This document shows, one piece after another, positions 33,590 to 43,381 of a stretch of 64,000 bases of DNA. The stretch is from positions 1-64,000 of the forward strand of contig DASYYH010000008.1 in NCBI GenBank assembly GCA_035934015.1, given 5' to 3'. Within the stretch, counting starts at the first letter, position 1. Every line of letters starts with the position of its first letter. Source of the DNA: Candidatus Acidiferrales bacterium. Lineage in GTDB: Bacteria; Acidobacteriota; Terriglobia; Acidiferrales; UBA7541. The notes under the pieces are model-generated. The model saw nothing but the letters and a program-made list of their open reading frames with translations, was not told the origin of the DNA and searched no databases. The position numbers were made by a program, and so were the translations under genes.

Positions 33590-34995
33590 ACCAATTTCTC
33601 CTGCGCGGCGAGGCGAATTTTCGCTTCGTCAAGAGCCGCGCGAACGGCATTTGGCGCCGTCCCTCCTGAGGCGCTGCGGCGCGCCAGCGAGCCATCGACC
33701 GTCAGCGCCTGCGCAAAATCCGCGCCGAAAGCCGGCGAATATTTTTTCAGCTTTTCGACTGGCCAGTGGCCGAAACCCCGCGCATCGCCTTCCGCGTCGC
33801 GAACAAGCTTGCCGATGATTTCGTGCGCCTGCCGGAATGGAACTCCCCGCGCGACGAGGTAATCGGCGGCTTCCGTCGCCGTCAATGCCGGGTCCTGGGC
33901 TGCGGCGCGGAGTTTCGCAGCATCGAATTTTGCCGCGGCGATGGCTCCTGCCGCAATGCGCGTCATCGCCAGTGCTTCATCGTGCGCGCCGAATAATGGC
34001 TCTTTGTCTTCCTGCAAATCGCGCTGATAGCTCGTCGGTAATCCTTTCATCGTGACCAGCAAAGCGATGAGCGCTGCCGTGACGCGGCCGGATTTTCCGC
34101 GAATCAGCTCCCATGCGTCTGGATTTTTCTTCTGCGGCATCAGGCTGCTGCCCGTCGAATATTCGTCCAGCAAAATGACGAAGCCGAAACCGGGCGACGC
34201 GAAAAGAATCATGTCTTCCGCGAGGCGCGAAAGATGGCTGGCGAGAACCACAAGCGCGTAAAGATAGTCGAGCGGAAAATCACGGCGGCTGACGGAGTCG
34301 AGACTGTTTCGCGTGACGCGCGCAAATCCCAGCTCATTGGCCATGGCGCGGCGATCCACCGGGAAAGCGCAGCCCGCCAGCGCGCCCGAGCCGAGCGGGC
34401 ATGCATCGGAAGTGTTCACGGCAAACGCCAGGCGATTGAGATCGTGGAAGAACCCCTCCGCATGCGCAAGCAGGAAATGCGAAAGCAGAATCGGCTGCGC
34501 CAGTTGCATATGCGTCATGCCGGGCATGGGCACGCCGAAATTGGCCTCTGCCTGAGCGAGAAAGGCCTCGATGAGCGCGGCCACTGCGGCGCGCGTTTCT
34601 CTGGCAGCGAATTTGACGAACATGCGAAATTCCGTGACCACCATTTCGTTGCGGCTGCGTCCCGTGTGGAGCTTCTGTCCCAGAGGCCCAAGCATTTCCG
34701 TCAGCGTGGATTCAACGAAATGATGCACATCTTCCGCGTTCGACGCATCGAGCCACTTTGGCTCAGCAAGGGAGCGCCTTTCAATCTGGTCGAGCGCAGC
34801 CAGGATTTGCCTGGTTTCATCGTCGCTCAGAATGCCGACTTTTTCCAGGCCGCGCGCCCAGGCGCGGTCGAGCTGCAGCTCGAAGGGAAGCAGCCGGCGA
34901 TCGAAGCGAAAGGAGGCTTCGAAATCGTAGAATGCCTGGTCTGGAGCGCGGTCGAACCGCCCGCCCCACATTTTCTTCTGTGCCGCTTCGCTCAA
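33586..34995 (-). CDS. argH: Argininosuccinate lyase
   Basis: A 469-aa fumarase/aspartase superfamily lyase that splits argininosuccinate into arginine and fumarate. Signature [12 protein letters not shown] is present with the catalytic Ser. Others are [27 protein letters not shown] and [16 protein letters not shown]. The start is TTG at 34995, overlapping the argG stop as TTGA; an ATG at 34971 is 8 codons in. The open frame to 35583 overlaps argG and is spurious. Confidence 0.96.
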   Translation of the reverse strand: MSEAAQKKMWGGRFDRAPDQAFYDFEASFRFDRRLLPFELQLDRAWARGLEKVGILSDDETRQILAALDQIERRSLAEPKWLDASNAEDVHHFVESTLTEMLGPLGQKLHTGRSRNEMVVTEFRMFVKFAARETRAAVAALIEAFLAQAEANFGVPMPGMTHMQLAQPILLSHFLLAHAEGFFHDLNRLAFAVNTSDACPLGSGALAGCAFPVDRRAMANELGFARVTRNSLDSVSRRDFPLDYLYALVVLASHLSRLAEDMILFASPGFGFVILLDEYSTGSSLMPQKKNPDAWELIRGKSGRVTAALIALLVTMKGLPTSYQRDLQEDKEPLFGAHDEALAMTRIAAGAIAAAKFDAAKLRAAAQDPALTATEAADYLVARGVPFRQAHEIIGKLVRDAEGDARGFGHWPVEKLKKYSPAFGADFAQALTVDGSLARRSASGGTAPNAVRAALDEAKIRLAAQEKLV

Positions 34996-36185
34996 CGCGC
35001 CTCGCTCTCCATGGGAACCGTGATCGGCAACGCGAAAAGATTGATGAATCCTTCGGCGTCCTTCGGGTTGTAGCCAGTCATTGTGAAGCTCGCCAAATTC
35101 GTGCGATAGAGTGAATAGGGCGACTTGCGCGACGTGACATCGACATTGCCCTTGAACAGGCTCAGCCCAACCGAGCCCGTGACGCGGCTCTGCGAGGATG
35201 CAAAGAATGCGTCGAGCGCCTCGCGCAACGGAGTGAACCACATTCCGTAATAAACCATTTCGGCATAGCGCAGCGCCAAATGCTGCTGGTAATGCAGCGT
35301 CTCGCGGTCGAGACAAAGGGATTCGAGCTCGCGATGCGCGATGACGAGCAAAGTGCCCGCCGGCGTTTCGTATGCGCCGCGCGATTTCATGCCCACCAGG
35401 CGATTCTCCACAATGTCCATGCGTCCCACGCCATTTTTCGCGGCGATGTCGTTTAGCTCTTCGAGCAAGGCCAGCGCGCCGAGTTTTTTCCCATTCACCG
35501 AAACCGGAACACCACTTTCGAAGCCGATTTCGACTTCCGCAGGCGCGTTCGGCGCAGCCGCTGGCGAAACCACCCACTGCCACATGGCTTCTTCGGGCGC
35601 GTTCGCGGGATCTTCCAGGCGTCCGCCCTCGTGGCTCAAATGCCAGATGTTGCGGTCGCGGCTATAAATGTTTTTCGTAGTTTGCTCGATGGGAATATTG
35701 TGTTCGCGCGCGTAGGCGATGGCGTCCTCGCGCGAATTGATTTTCCATTCGCGCCATGGCGCAATGATTTTCATTTCCGGCGCGATGGCTTTCACGGCGA
35801 GTTCGAAGCGCACCTGGTCGTTGCCTTTGCCCGTGCAGCCGTGGGCCACGGCGTCGGCGCCGACTTTGCGGGCGAGTTCCGCCTGGCGCCGTCCTAGGAT
35901 CGGCCGTGCGAAGGAAGTGCCCAGCAGATACTTGTGCTCGTAGACCGCGCCGGCGCGCAGTGTCGGCCAGATGTAGCGCGTGATGAATTCTTCGCGCAGG
36001 TCTTCGACGTAAGCCGCGCTTGCGCCGGTGGCAAGTGCCTTGCGGCGTGCCGCTTCCAAATCTTCTTTCTGTCCGAGGTCGCCGATCATGGCGACGACTT
36101 CACAATGATAATTTTCCTTCAGCCACGGAATGATGATGGAGGTATCGAGCCCTCCGGAATATGCCAGGACAACTTTTTTCGCCAA
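34992..36185 (-). CDS. argG: Argininosuccinate synthase
   Basis: A 397-aa N-type ATP pyrophosphatase that joins citrulline and aspartate. [18 protein letters not shown] holds the PP-loop. [26 protein letters not shown] and [14 protein letters not shown] are typical. The start is TTG at 36185, 6 bases after a clean AAGGAG and 10 bases after the argF stop. The upstream open frame to 36281 lies in argF. It overlaps argH by TTGA. Confidence 0.96.
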   Translation of the reverse strand: MAKKVVLAYSGGLDTSIIIPWLKENYHCEVVAMIGDLGQKEDLEAARRKALATGASAAYVEDLREEFITRYIWPTLRAGAVYEHKYLLGTSFARPILGRRQAELARKVGADAVAHGCTGKGNDQVRFELAVKAIAPEMKIIAPWREWKINSREDAIAYAREHNIPIEQTTKNIYSRDRNIWHLSHEGGRLEDPANAPEEAMWQWVVSPAAAPNAPAEVEIGFESGVPVSVNGKKLGALALLEELNDIAAKNGVGRMDIVENRLVGMKSRGAYETPAGTLLVIAHRELESLCLDRETLHYQQHLALRYAEMVYYGMWFTPLREALDAFFASSQSRVTGSVGLSLFKGNVDVTSRKSPYSLYRTNLASFTMTGYNPKDAEGFINLFALPITVPMESEAR

Positions 36186-36195
36186 CGGTTTCTCC

Positions 36196-37143
36196 TTAGC
36201 CAAGCAGGGTGAGCAAAATTGCTTTCTGAATGTGCAAACGGTTTTCCGACTGATCAAAGACGATGGAACGCGGGGAATCAATGACGCCCCCCATGACCTC
36301 CGAACCGCGGTGCGCGGGCAGGCAGTGCATGAAAACGGCGTTTGGATCAGCGTGCTCCATCAGGGATTCGCTTATCTGGTAGGGCGCAAAGACTTTCTCG
36401 CGCGCGGCCGCTTCGTTCTCCTGGCCCATGCTGGCCCAGACGTCGGTATAAATGGCCTGTGCGCCGGCGACGGCCTCCTCCGGCGAGCGAAGGATCTCGA
36501 TTTTTCCACGCGTTTCGCGTGCCGCACGCCGCGCATCGGCGACGATGGCCGCATCCGGTTCGTAGCCCTCCGGCGTTGCGACGCGCACATGCGCTCCCAG
36601 CCGCGCGCCGAGCATCATCAGCGAATGGCACACATTATTTCCATCGCCCACGTAGGCGAACTTCATGCCGCGCGCGCTGCCGAAGCGCTCCTCGAGCGTA
36701 AAAAAATCAGCGAGCGCCTGGCAGGGATGATAGCGATTGGAAAGCGCGTTGATGACCGGAATCGAAGCATTTTGCGCCAGTTCCTCGAGGACGCTTTGTT
36801 CGAAGACCCGCGCGACGATGCCCTGCACCCAGCGGTCGAGATTTTTCGCAACGTCGGCAACCGATTCACGTTCACCGAGGCGCGATTGCGTGTGATCGAG
36901 AAACACCGCGCCGCCACCCATGCTGGCGATGCCGACTTCAAACGTCACGCGCGTGCGCAGCGACGGCTTTTCGAAAATCATGGCGAGGAAGCGTCCTGCA
37001 AGCGCGCTGCGATATCGTTCCGGACGCGCTTTGATGTCCGCCGCGAGATGAAAAAGTTCGCGAATCTGAGCCGGGACCCATTCGGAGCCGGTCAAAAGAT
37101 CGTGCGTTAGAGGCGCAACGGTTGGAGCAGCGGCGACGGCCAT
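36196..37143 (-). CDS. argF: Ornithine carbamoyltransferase
   Basis: A 315-aa transcarbamylase that makes citrulline from ornithine and carbamoyl phosphate. The carbamoyl-phosphate loop reads [12 protein letters not shown] (SLRTR in place of the usual STRTR). Other motifs are [34 protein letters not shown] and the ornithine-binding [11 protein letters not shown] at 37143 lies 2 bases after the argD stop. The 68-codon open frame upstream is inside argD. Confidence 0.94.
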   Translation of the reverse strand: MAVAAAPTVAPLTHDLLTGSEWVPAQIRELFHLAADIKARPERYRSALAGRFLAMIFEKPSLRTRVTFEVGIASMGGGAVFLDHTQSRLGERESVADVAKNLDRWVQGIVARVFEQSVLEELAQNASIPVINALSNRYHPCQALADFFTLEERFGSARGMKFAYVGDGNNVCHSLMMLGARLGAHVRVATPEGYEPDAAIVADARRAARETRGKIEILRSPEEAVAGAQAIYTDVWASMGQENEAAAREKVFAPYQISESLMEHADPNAVFMHCLPAHRGSEVMGGVIDSPRSIVFDQSENRLHIQKAILLTLLG

Positions 37144-37145
37144 GA

Positions 37146-38483
37146 TTACCTCGCTGCGGCGCTCGCCTTCGCGTGCGCCGCCTCTTCGAATTTGAAATTT
37201 TGCTGCGTGTGTCCGGTTTCGGCCGGCTTCCATGCCTTCTTTGGAGCTTTTTCGAGCGCCACTTCCAGTTTCTTCAAGAATTCGCGCACATCCTGCGAGC
37301 GGATATTGAACGGCGGCAGAAAACGCAGAATGTGTTCGTGCGTGCAATTAATGATCAGGCCGCGCCGCAAGGCCTCTTCGGCAACTGGTGCGCCTTCGAT
37401 GGCCAAATCCAAACCGAGGATGAGGCCTTCGCCGCGAATTTCGCGAATGAAATCGAAGCGCAACCGAAGTTTCTTGAAGCCGGCCTGCAATTCCTCGCTG
37501 CGCGCTCTGATGTTTTCGAGCAGTTTCTCTTTCTCGATGACCCCCAGAAATTCCAGTGCAGCAGCACAGACCAGCGGTCCGCCGCCGAATGTCGTGCCAT
37601 GAATCCCGGGAGTCAGCGCGGCGGCAAATTCTTCGCCTGCGATAAACGCGCCCAGCGGCAGTCCGCCGGCCAGCGGCTTGGCGACCGTCACGACGTCGGG
37701 CTTGGCGGAGAAGCGCTGATATGCGAATTTCAGGCCCGTCCGCCCGAGCCCGCATTGAATTTCGTCGGCAATCATTACAGCGCCTTGTTGCGTCGCGAGC
37801 TGGCGGGCGCGCTGCCAAAAAGCTTCGCTGACCGGATAAATCCCGCCCTCGCCCTGAATCGTCTCAATGACGATGGCACAAACCATGTCGTCGAATTTGC
37901 TCTCGAGATCTGCCAAATCGTCGAACCGCACAAACTCCGCGCCGGGCACGAGCGGCTCGAAAGGCTCGCGATATTTCGCCGGATACGTAATGGAAACGGC
38001 TCCGAACGTCCGGCCATGGAAAGAATTCTCCAACGCCAGAAACCGCGTCTTGGGTCTTGCTCCCGCCACACCGTTTTTCTTTGCGTATGCGCGCGCCAGC
38101 TTCAGCGCGCCTTCGATGGCCTCCGTGCCGCTGTTCGTAAAGAAAACACGATCCAAGCCGGACCACTCCGCGAGTTTGCTCGCCAGTGGCCCCTGAAAAG
38201 GATTGTGAAACAAATTCGAAAGATGAATCGCGCGGGCCGCTTCTCGGCGAATCACACGCACCAACGCCGGATGCGAATACCCGAGCGCGTTGACCGCAAT
38301 ACCTCCGAGAAAATCGAGATAGGCCTTGCCGCGCGCATCGTAGAGGCAGCAGCCTTTGCCGCGCACAAATACGATTTCCGGCCGGCGATAGGTGCCGACG
38401 AGATGCTGATCGGCTTGGCGCAGCGCACGCGTCGCGTTGAATTTTGGCGTTTTTGGAGATGCCTTGGCTGTCTTCCGCGTCAT
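37146..38483 (-). CDS. argD: Acetylornithine aminotransferase
   Basis: A 445-aa class-III PLP aminotransferase that makes N-acetylornithine from N-acetylglutamate semialdehyde. Motifs: FLGGIAVNALGYSHPALV, FFTNSGTEAIEGALKLAR, GEGGIYPVS, ADEIQCGLGRTG, and the PLP lysine in VAKPLAGGLPLGAF. The N-terminal 15 residues are Lys/Thr rich, and a 40-residue C-terminal tail is longer than usual. It lies 8 bases after argB. Confidence 0.95.
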   Translation of the reverse strand: MTRKTAKASPKTPKFNATRALRQADQHLVGTYRRPEIVFVRGKGCCLYDARGKAYLDFLGGIAVNALGYSHPALVRVIRREAARAIHLSNLFHNPFQGPLASKLAEWSGLDRVFFTNSGTEAIEGALKLARAYAKKNGVAGARPKTRFLALENSFHGRTFGAVSITYPAKYREPFEPLVPGAEFVRFDDLADLESKFDDMVCAIVIETIQGEGGIYPVSEAFWQRARQLATQQGAVMIADEIQCGLGRTGLKFAYQRFSAKPDVVTVAKPLAGGLPLGAFIAGEEFAAALTPGIHGTTFGGGPLVCAAALEFLGVIEKEKLLENIRARSEELQAGFKKLRLRFDFIREIRGEGLILGLDLAIEGAPVAEEALRRGLIINCTHEHILRFLPPFNIRSQDVREFLKKLEVALEKAPKKAWKPAETGHTQQNFKFEEAAHAKASAAAR

Positions 38484-38491
38484 CGTCTTTC

Positions 38492-39322
38492 CTATCGAGC
38501 CGCGCGGGCCGCGAGTTTGGTTTCCACGAGAGGAGGCATCCCCAGAATGCGTGTCCCAGGGCCTTTAGCCCCTTTCGTGGCGGAGAGAAGCGCGTGCTGG
38601 CGTGTGCCACCAACGATGCGCACCTGGCTCACTCCGCCTGCAAGCGCTCTTTTTGCCGCTTCAAGCTTCAGAATCATGCCGCCAGAAACTTTGCTGTGTC
38701 GGATCAAGTCTTCGACATCTCCGGCCGTGACTTTATCCAGCACTTTTTCGCCGTCGAGAACTCCTGCGACGTCCGTGAGGTAAATCAGCCGGTCCGCCTG
38801 GCAATACTCCGCCGCTGCCGCGGCCATGTGGTCCGCATTGATGTTGTAGAGCTCTCCATCCGAGCCCAGGCCGAGGCAGCACGCTACAGGAACGATCGCC
38901 GCACGCCAGAGCGAGCTAAAAAAATCGACGTTCACGCCGGTCAAATAGCCGACGTAGCCCAAGCCGCCCGCATCGCCTTCGTGAATCATCGGCTCGGCCG
39001 TGAAGCACGCCGCATCAGAGGCGCAAATGCCTACCGCCGTCTGCCCCGCAAGCGAAATAGCTCCCGCCAGGCGTTTATTGAGCAGGCCGGCGAAGACCAT
39101 CACCGCGGCATCGCGCGTTTCGCGGTCCGTGACGCGCAGTCCGCCGACGAAACGGCTTGTGATTCCCATGCGCGCCAGTGTGGCTGTAAAGATCTTGCCG
39201 CCGCCATGAATCACCAGCAATTCGTGGCCGGCCTTGGCGAGGTCGGCAATCTGCCGCGCCAGCGACTTCACCGCCGCTTCGTCGTCAAGCAGCGCTCCCG
39301 CGATCTTGATCACAAGTCTCAT
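38492..39322 (-). CDS. argB: Acetylglutamate kinase
   Basis: A 276-aa amino-acid kinase that phosphorylates N-acetylglutamate. The start MRLVIKIAGALLDDE is the phosphate-binding strand-loop. HGGGKIFTATLARMGITSRFVGGLRVTD and the nucleotide-binding LIYLTDVAGVLDGEKVLD with GGMILKLEAAKRAL are conserved. It overlaps argC by ATGA. An N-terminal helix for arginine inhibition is absent, suggesting control lies elsewhere (inference). Confidence 0.95.
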   Translation of the reverse strand: MRLVIKIAGALLDDEAAVKSLARQIADLAKAGHELLVIHGGGKIFTATLARMGITSRFVGGLRVTDRETRDAAVMVFAGLLNKRLAGAISLAGQTAVGICASDAACFTAEPMIHEGDAGGLGYVGYLTGVNVDFFSSLWRAAIVPVACCLGLGSDGELYNINADHMAAAAAEYCQADRLIYLTDVAGVLDGEKVLDKVTAGDVEDLIRHSKVSGGMILKLEAAKRALAGGVSQVRIVGGTRQHALLSATKGAKGPGTRILGMPPLVETKLAARAAR

Positions 39323-40353
39323 ATCAGCCCCAGCGATTCAGAGTGGTCATGCATGAGATTAAAATTTTGTACCGCCTGCCCCGCCGCGCCTTTGCCGAGA
39401 TTGTCCAGGCACGCAACGACCACCAGGCGCTCGCCCGATTCATCGAGCACGAAACCGATGTCGCAGAAATTCGTCCGCGAGACGTGCTGCAATTCCGGCA
39501 GTTTTCCTGCCGCCCAGACGCGAACCATCGGCCGCCCGGCATAGAACTTGCGGTAGAGAGCTTCGACTTCATCCGCGCGCCGCGGCTCGTTGAGCCAGAC
39601 GTACAGCGTCGAGAGAATTCCGCGCTCGAGAGGAAGCAGATGCGTGGTGAAAATCAGCTGCTCGCCCGGAATGCCGGAATGCTCGATCACTTCCGGCGTG
39701 TGGCGATGCGTGAAGACGCCATAGGCGCGGAAATTTTCATTCACTTCGACGAAATGCGTATCGCGCTTCGGCTCTTTGCCCGTGCCGCTGACCCCGGATT
39801 TGCAGTCGCATACGACGCCGCGGCCAGCGTGAGTCCAATTCGCTTCGGCCAGCGGCCGCAGGCCCAAAATCACGGACGTTGGATAGCAGCCCGGATTCGC
39901 AACCAACTTCGCGCCCGGGAGGTGACTGGCATAAAGCTCCGGCAGCCCATAGACAGCCTGATTCAATGCCGCACCATCTGGCGCAGGTAGCTTGTACCAA
40001 CGCGAGAAAATCTGCGCTTCGCGAAAGCGGAATGCGCCACTCAGATCGACAACGCGGACGCCCGCGCTCACAAGTTCGGGAACAAGCTCGAGCGAAGCCT
40101 CGTGAGGCGTGGCGAGAAACACGGTCGCCGTACCGCTCTTCACAATGGCGTCCACTGATAGCGGGCGGCACGAAGCCTCGCCCCATCCGCGCAATTGCGG
40201 GAAAATCTCCGTAAGGCAGCGCGCCGTCGCGCCATCGCCGCGAAGATAAAAGGTCGGCTTTTCGATTTTCGGATGCCGCAGCAGAAGTCGCGCCAGTTCG
40301 AATCCAGCGTAGCCGGTTGCTCCGACCACTGCGACCCGCGAGGGGTCATTCAT
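39319..40353 (-). CDS. argC: N-acetyl-gamma-glutamyl-phosphate reductase
   Basis: A 344-aa NADPH-dependent dehydrogenase, type 1 ArgC. The Rossmann start is VAVVGATGYAGFELARLLLRHP, and the catalytic Cys is in ANPGCYPTS. KSGVSGTGKEP and HRHTPEV supply further conserved residues. ATG at 40353 overlaps the argR stop as ATGA. It is the first biosynthetic gene of the operon. Confidence 0.96.
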   Translation of the reverse strand: MNDPSRVAVVGATGYAGFELARLLLRHPKIEKPTFYLRGDGATARCLTEIFPQLRGWGEASCRPLSVDAIVKSGTATVFLATPHEASLELVPELVSAGVRVVDLSGAFRFREAQIFSRWYKLPAPDGAALNQAVYGLPELYASHLPGAKLVANPGCYPTSVILGLRPLAEANWTHAGRGVVCDCKSGVSGTGKEPKRDTHFVEVNENFRAYGVFTHRHTPEVIEHSGIPGEQLIFTTHLLPLERGILSTLYVWLNEPRRADEVEALYRKFYAGRPMVRVWAAGKLPELQHVSRTNFCDIGFVLDESGERLVVVACLDNLGKGAAGQAVQNFNLMHDHSESLGLI

Positions 40354-40799
40354 CGGAACAATTCCTCCATACGCTTTTGGATTGCCGCGCGCGCCGTGCG
40401 CGAAGGCGTGATGATCAGAACCGTATCGTCACCCGCGAGCGTGCCGGCGACTTCCTTCCAGTGCTCGCCATCCACGGCAGCGGCAAGAGGCTGCGCGCCG
40501 CCGGGCGGAGTTTTCAGAACAAGCATGTTCTGCGCCGGTCGCACGTCGAGGAGAAAATCCCGCAGCGCCCGCGCAAGCTGCGGCACAGGCGCAGATTCTT
40601 CCGCGGCGGCGCTCAAGGGACGGTAACCTTCCGCGGTTTTTACCAGCCGCAGCTCGCGCAAATCGCGCGAAAGCGTAGCCTGCGTCACGCGCATGCCCAT
40701 CTGATTGAGCTTGCGGCGCAGGTCGTCTTGGTTGGCCACCGGCTCCGCGCCGACGAGCTTCAGAATCTGCCCCTGGCGGAATCGCTTGTGCGTACTCAT
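40350..40799 (-). CDS. argR: Arginine repressor ArgR
   Basis: A 149-aa ArgR. An N-terminal winged HTH (RQGQILKLVGAEPVANQDDL, then MGMRVTQATLSRDLRELRLV) precedes the C-terminal arginine-binding hexamer domain (ALRDFLLDVRPAQNMLVLKT, TLAGDDTVLII). In-frame ATGs exist at 40835, 40805 and 40799. The first lies at the predicted transcription start, so 40805 or 40799 is more likely; I use 40799. It heads the arg operon and should repress it together with itself when arginine is plentiful. Confidence 0.93.
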   Translation of the reverse strand: MSTHKRFRQGQILKLVGAEPVANQDDLRRKLNQMGMRVTQATLSRDLRELRLVKTAEGYRPLSAAAEESAPVPQLARALRDFLLDVRPAQNMLVLKTPPGGAQPLAAAVDGEHWKEVAGTLAGDDTVLIITPSRTARAAIQKRMEELFR

Positions 40800-40820
40800 C
40801 GCCATTTGGCCAGCTGTTTG

Positions 40821-40842
40821 AATATGCATGCTCATGCATATT
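40821..40842. promoter_or_regulatory. Probable ArgR operator (ARG box)
   Basis: AATATGCATG-CT-CATGCATATT is a 22-base palindrome with perfect 10-base arms. It overlaps the downstream edge of the -10 and the predicted transcription start of the arg operon. It is AT-rich with TGCAT arms, loosely like the ARG-box half-site TGAAT; identification as ArgR operator is inferred from position. Confidence 0.7.
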
Positions 40843-40869
40843 TATACGAGAGCAGGAAGGGCGTGTCAA
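40841..40869 (-). promoter_or_regulatory. Near-consensus sigma-70 promoter of the arg operon
   Basis: Minus strand: TTGACA (40869-40864), 17-base spacer, TATAAA (40846-40841). Eleven of twelve consensus positions match. Transcription should start near 40834. Confidence 0.85.
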
Positions 40870-40920
40870 CACAGAAATGCAGGAGTTCATCCGGGCGATG
40901 TCCTCGGAGGAAACGGACGT

Positions 40921-41283
40921 TTAAGGCCGTGGTCCGACATTCGGCGGAACAAACGCGAACGCCACGGGAAGCTTCGACGGAACTGCACGGCCATCGAATT
41001 TCGCCGGACGGAACTTCCATTTCTTGACCGCCGTGAGAGCCGTTTCCGTGAGCGACGGAATTCCACGAATCACTTTCACGGACTCGACGTTTCCGTTCGC
41101 GCTGATATTCACTTCGAGCACGACGGTGCCCCAGGAAACGCTCGTGATCGGATACACCACATCCGCAGTCATGAGAATCTGCGGCGGTTCGAATTCGGGC
41201 CGTTTTTGCGCCTGCGCGTTCAAAGCGGCTGGAGCGAGAGCGCTCAGGAGAACCACAGTGGCGAACAAGATGATGCGGCGCAT
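40921..41283 (-). CDS. Short TonB C-terminal-domain protein
   Basis: A 120-aa secreted protein: signal peptide (IILFATVVLLSALAPAALNA) then a single TonB_C-like domain (GTVVLEVNISANGNVESVKV, LTETALTAVKKWKFRPAKFD). It lacks the N-terminal anchor and Pro-rich linker of true TonB, so it may be a stand-alone periplasmic domain. Such one-domain proteins are common in Acidobacteriota. GAGGAGG precedes the ATG. Function unknown. Confidence 0.82.
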   Translation of the reverse strand: MRRIILFATVVLLSALAPAALNAQAQKRPEFEPPQILMTADVVYPITSVSWGTVVLEVNISANGNVESVKVIRGIPSLTETALTAVKKWKFRPAKFDGRAVPSKLPVAFAFVPPNVGPRP

Positions 41284-41431
41284 AGTGCCTCCTCTGTCTT
41301 TATTTAGTTAGATGAATTGGCGCGTATCGCGGGTACACCACGGCAAGCCGTTTTCCTGAAACTTGACAGTGCGTCGCCGAATGGGTTTTGCTTGCTGCTG
41401 ACTTAAGCGTTCAGCTTCGGAAAGGAATGGC

Positions 41432-42628
41432 ATGCCTCAGCAAGTTGTCCAGCGACGCTCCCGCGGCTTCATCTGCGTGAATGCGCATCCGGAGGGCTGT
41501 CGCCGCAATGTCGATCGGCAAATCGCGGCAATCGGTTCTCAGGGGCGGCCTCCGCGGCGCGGGCCTCAAAATGTGCTTGTCATCGGTGCCTCGACGGGCT
41601 ACGGGCTAGCCTCGCGTATCGCTGCCGCGTGGGGGTTCGGAGCAAAGACTTTGGGTGTTTGCCTTGAGCGTGCGCCGGAAGGAAACAAGACGGCGACAGC
41701 CGGCTTTTACAACACAGCCGCTTTTCATGAAATGGCCCGCAAAGACGGGCTTTTCGCCGCCAGCGTGAACGCCGACGCTTTTTCGGATGAGGCAAAGCGT
41801 GCAGTCGGCGACATTGCGCGCAGGGACATACAAAAATTCGACTTGATTATTTACAGTCTGGCTGCGCCGAAGCGCATTCATCCGCGTACGGGCGCGTCGT
41901 ATAGCTCGGTTCTGAAGCCGATCGCCCAAGCATTTTCGAATAAAACGGTAGAGCTAGATTCTGAAAAGGTCAGCGAAGTGAAGATCCCGCCTGCGACGGA
42001 GCAGGAAATTGCCGACACAGTTGCGGTGATGGGCGGCGAAGATTGGAAGATGTGGATCGACATGCTCATGGAGCATGAACTGCTTGGCGAGCGCACTCGC
42101 ACACTGGCGTATTCCTACATCGGGCCGCAAATGACCTGGCCGATTTATCGCGACGGCACAATCGGGCGAGCGAAGAAAGACCTTGAACGCGTCGCGCACG
42201 AACTGGACTCACGTTTGCGAAACCAGCTGGGCGGCGAGGCGCGCATTGCCGTGAACAAAGCGATTGTCACTCAGGCTTCCGCTGCGATTCCCGTCGTTCC
42301 GCTTTACATGAGTTTGCTTTTTCGCGTGATGAAGCAGAAGGAACTTGACGAAGGCGCACTCGAGCAGATGCGCCGCCTCTATTTCGATTTTCTCGCGGAA
42401 GATGCGACTCCTAAGTACGACGGCGAGGATCGCATTCGCCTGGACGACCGCGAGATGCGCCCCGACGTGCAGACGGAAGTCAGTTCGCTATGGCCGAGAG
42501 TGACGACGGAGAATTTGCGCGAACTGAGCGATTTTGCCGGATTTCAAAGAAACTTCCGCTCGCTCTTCGGATTCGAAGTGGATGGAGTGGACTATTCCGC
42601 GCCGGTGGAAACCATGCTGTCGTGGTAG
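41432..42628 (+). CDS. fabV: Trans-2-enoyl-ACP/CoA reductase FabV
   Basis: A 398-aa FabV of the short-chain dehydrogenase superfamily, catalysing the last step of each fatty-acid elongation cycle. The dinucleotide-binding motif is VLVIGASTGYGLASRIAAAWGFGA, and the Y-x8-K catalytic pair is Y239/K248 in PIYRDGTIGRAKK. Motifs IYSLAAPKR and GGEDWKMWIDML are family-specific. FabV proteins are typically insensitive to triclosan. GGAA-type SD before the ATG. It seems monocistronic. Confidence 0.95.
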   Translation: MPQQVVQRRSRGFICVNAHPEGCRRNVDRQIAAIGSQGRPPRRGPQNVLVIGASTGYGLASRIAAAWGFGAKTLGVCLERAPEGNKTATAGFYNTAAFHEMARKDGLFAASVNADAFSDEAKRAVGDIARRDIQKFDLIIYSLAAPKRIHPRTGASYSSVLKPIAQAFSNKTVELDSEKVSEVKIPPATEQEIADTVAVMGGEDWKMWIDMLMEHELLGERTRTLAYSYIGPQMTWPIYRDGTIGRAKKDLERVAHELDSRLRNQLGGEARIAVNKAIVTQASAAIPVVPLYMSLLFRVMKQKELDEGALEQMRRLYFDFLAEDATPKYDGEDRIRLDDREMRPDVQTEVSSLWPRVTTENLRELSDFAGFQRNFRSLFGFEVDGVDYSAPVETMLSW

Positions 42629-42660
42629 CGCGCCGCGACTAACCTTCGTCGCTTCGAGGC

Positions 42661-43155
42661 TTAAAAGTGAAAAACGAGTCCTGTGGAGATTCGTCCATCG
42701 ACTGACGTGGATACCAGATTTCCCGTGGGAATATCCGCCTGAATCAGGCGGATCGAGAGCAAGTCGTTTATGCGGAGGTCCGCGCCGCCGCCAAGCACCA
42801 CACTGAAGTGATTGCCAATTTCTCCGGGAATGCTGAGTCGCGTGTCGCCAAGCAGGACATGCACGAATGGGGAAATGCGTTTCTTCAAGCGCAGCTCCGG
42901 CCCCACATAATATCCATGAATATTCATGTTTTTTGTTCCGAGGATCGTGCCGTAATTCGCGCTGAAGTCCGCTTTGACTCCCAAATAATCGCTGAATTTG
43001 TATTCGACGGAACCTTCCCACCCATTCATGGAAATATTAGAGGGATTTTCGTCAACGCGTAGTAAAGAGTAGCCCGTGAACACGTCAATTCTCTGAGCCT
43101 GTGTTGCCAGTGGCGCCGCCAAAAATAACCCAAAGATGAGAGCAATCTTGCGCAT
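42661..43155 (-). CDS. Opacity-type outer-membrane beta-barrel protein
   Basis: A 164-aa protein with a signal peptide (RKIALIFGLFLAAPLATQAQ) and eight predicted beta-strands of alternating polarity (IDVFTGYSLLRVDE, YKFSDYLGVKADFSANYG, GYYVGPELRL, ISPFVHVLLGDTRLS). It ends with F (GRISTGLVFHF), the outer-membrane insertion signal. GGAGG lies 8 bases before the ATG at 43155. It resembles the OmpA-like/porin family of small barrels; ligand unknown. Confidence 0.8.
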   Translation of the reverse strand: MRKIALIFGLFLAAPLATQAQRIDVFTGYSLLRVDENPSNISMNGWEGSVEYKFSDYLGVKADFSANYGTILGTKNMNIHGYYVGPELRLKKRISPFVHVLLGDTRLSIPGEIGNHFSVVLGGGADLRINDLLSIRLIQADIPTGNLVSTSVDGRISTGLVFHF

Positions 43156-43381
43156 TGTGCTTGCCTCCGTTGTGCGCGAGTCACAGCCAGGCAAGGAATG
43201 GCTCTTTTTCGCGTGGATGCGCGCGGCGGATTCGCCTGCGGTTCTGACCCCAGAATCAGACTAACGCAGAATTCCAGCGCAAGAGCGGCCTTGCTTGCGC
43301 ATGTGCGCAGACGTGCAACCGATCAGGACGGAGTTCTCGATGTAGAAATCGAAGATAGCGTGAGCAGGTGCAACAGGTTAC

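Noticed and set aside
34996-35583. N-terminal extension of the argH frame into argG
   Set aside because: The extension has no family similarity and overlaps essential argG sequence; a TTGA-coupled start explains argH.
37173-38783. 536-codon plus-strand open frame across argD and argB
   Set aside because: Antisense to two clear arginine genes, composition is Arg/Phe rich and no domain is recognised.
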